A stretch of DNA of 41,212 nucleotides from Candidatus Omnitrophota bacterium (GTDB lineage: Bacteria; Omnitrophota; Gorgyraeia; Tantalellales; Tantalellaceae): assembly GCA_015231405.1 (NCBI GenBank), contig JADGBR010000001.1:449762-490973 (forward strand), read 5' to 3'. Below are more model-generated notes on this DNA. The model ran no database searches, was not told the DNA's origin, and saw only the letters and a program-made list of their open reading frames with translations. The first letter of the stretch is position 1. The DNA is not shown here.

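Larger units (their letters stand above)
30400..41212 (-). other. Giant protein: N-terminal coiled-coil/helical region
   Basis: Residues 1 to about 3600 are almost continuously charged helix: Lys, Glu, Arg, Ala and Leu dominate, with heptad-like spacing and few Trp, Pro or Cys. I see no signal peptide and no convincing membrane helix. A mildly hydrophobic Gly/Ala stretch near residue 1126 is too short and polar to call one. The composition suits a long rod or helical-repeat scaffold. I recognise no enzyme family apart from a possible decayed metalloprotease motif near residue 2480. The true N-terminus, which would show whether the protein is exported, lies outside the window. Confidence 0.7.

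Noticed and set aside
41189-41191. GTG as the real start of the giant protein
   Set aside because: Only a weak AAGG precedes it, the frame is open to the window edge, and the upstream residues continue the same charged helix. It cannot be excluded, but a missing N-terminus is more likely.
1-41212. tRNA, rRNA, CRISPR arrays, insertion sequences or nucleotide-level repeats
   Set aside because: None was seen by eye on either strand. The repeats found are diverged protein-level duplications, not DNA repeats.

Overview
Organism and overall picture. All five genes lie on the minus strand, and one reading frame fills 84% of the window. That frame is a single giant protein of at least 11,542 residues. 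It is helix- and coiled-coil-rich, carries a divergent SecA/DEAD-type motor in its middle, has several membrane-helix clusters and contains internally duplicated modules. Together with secreted proteins bearing dockerin/EF-hand-like repeats and an ECF-sigma/FecR pair, this best fits the candidate phylum Omnitrophota (PVC superphylum), whose genomes are known for giant genes with divergent SecA-like domains. The assignment is an inference from gene content; no rRNA or marker gene is present.

Layout in transcription order (high to low coordinates). (1) 41212-6584: giant gene. Its frame is still open at the right edge, so the N-terminus is missing. Numbered from the first GTG (41191), the map is: N-terminal coiled-coil/helical region with a duplicated module (1-~3600, with a possible decayed metalloprotease patch near 2480); SecA-like motor (~3640-4650); beta-containing region of unknown fold (~4650-5550); Trp-rich basic segment (5563-5832); TPR-like helices (~5985-6080); membrane cluster 1 (~6162-6256); TPR and coiled-coil region including three helical repeats near 7785-7995; membrane pairs 2 and 3 (~8694-8755 and ~8923-8976); TPR-like helices (~9630-9690); two tandem ~297-residue modules (10596-~11189); and a receiver-like alpha/beta domain near the C-terminus. 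(2) 6418-5093: small secreted protein with two EF-hand-like loops. (3) 4925-4344: ECF sigma factor. (4) 4351-2870: zinc-finger/FecR/TPR transmembrane protein, overlapping the sigma gene by 8 bases. (5) 2752-1: secreted protein with about six EF-hand/dockerin-like loops and YD-like beta repeats, running off the left edge.

How the genes may work together. The sigma-FecR pair looks like a trans-envelope signalling switch. It sits between two genes for exported calcium-binding-type proteins and immediately downstream of the giant gene. An attractive but unproven reading is that the giant protein is an envelope-anchored, ATP-driven machine and that its neighbours make and regulate surface components used with it.

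Non-coding space is small: 2753-2869, 4926-5092 and 6419-6583. I see only weak promoter-like boxes and one hairpin there. I found no RNA genes, insertion sequences, CRISPR arrays or plus-strand genes. No gene-free stretch exceeds 300 bases.
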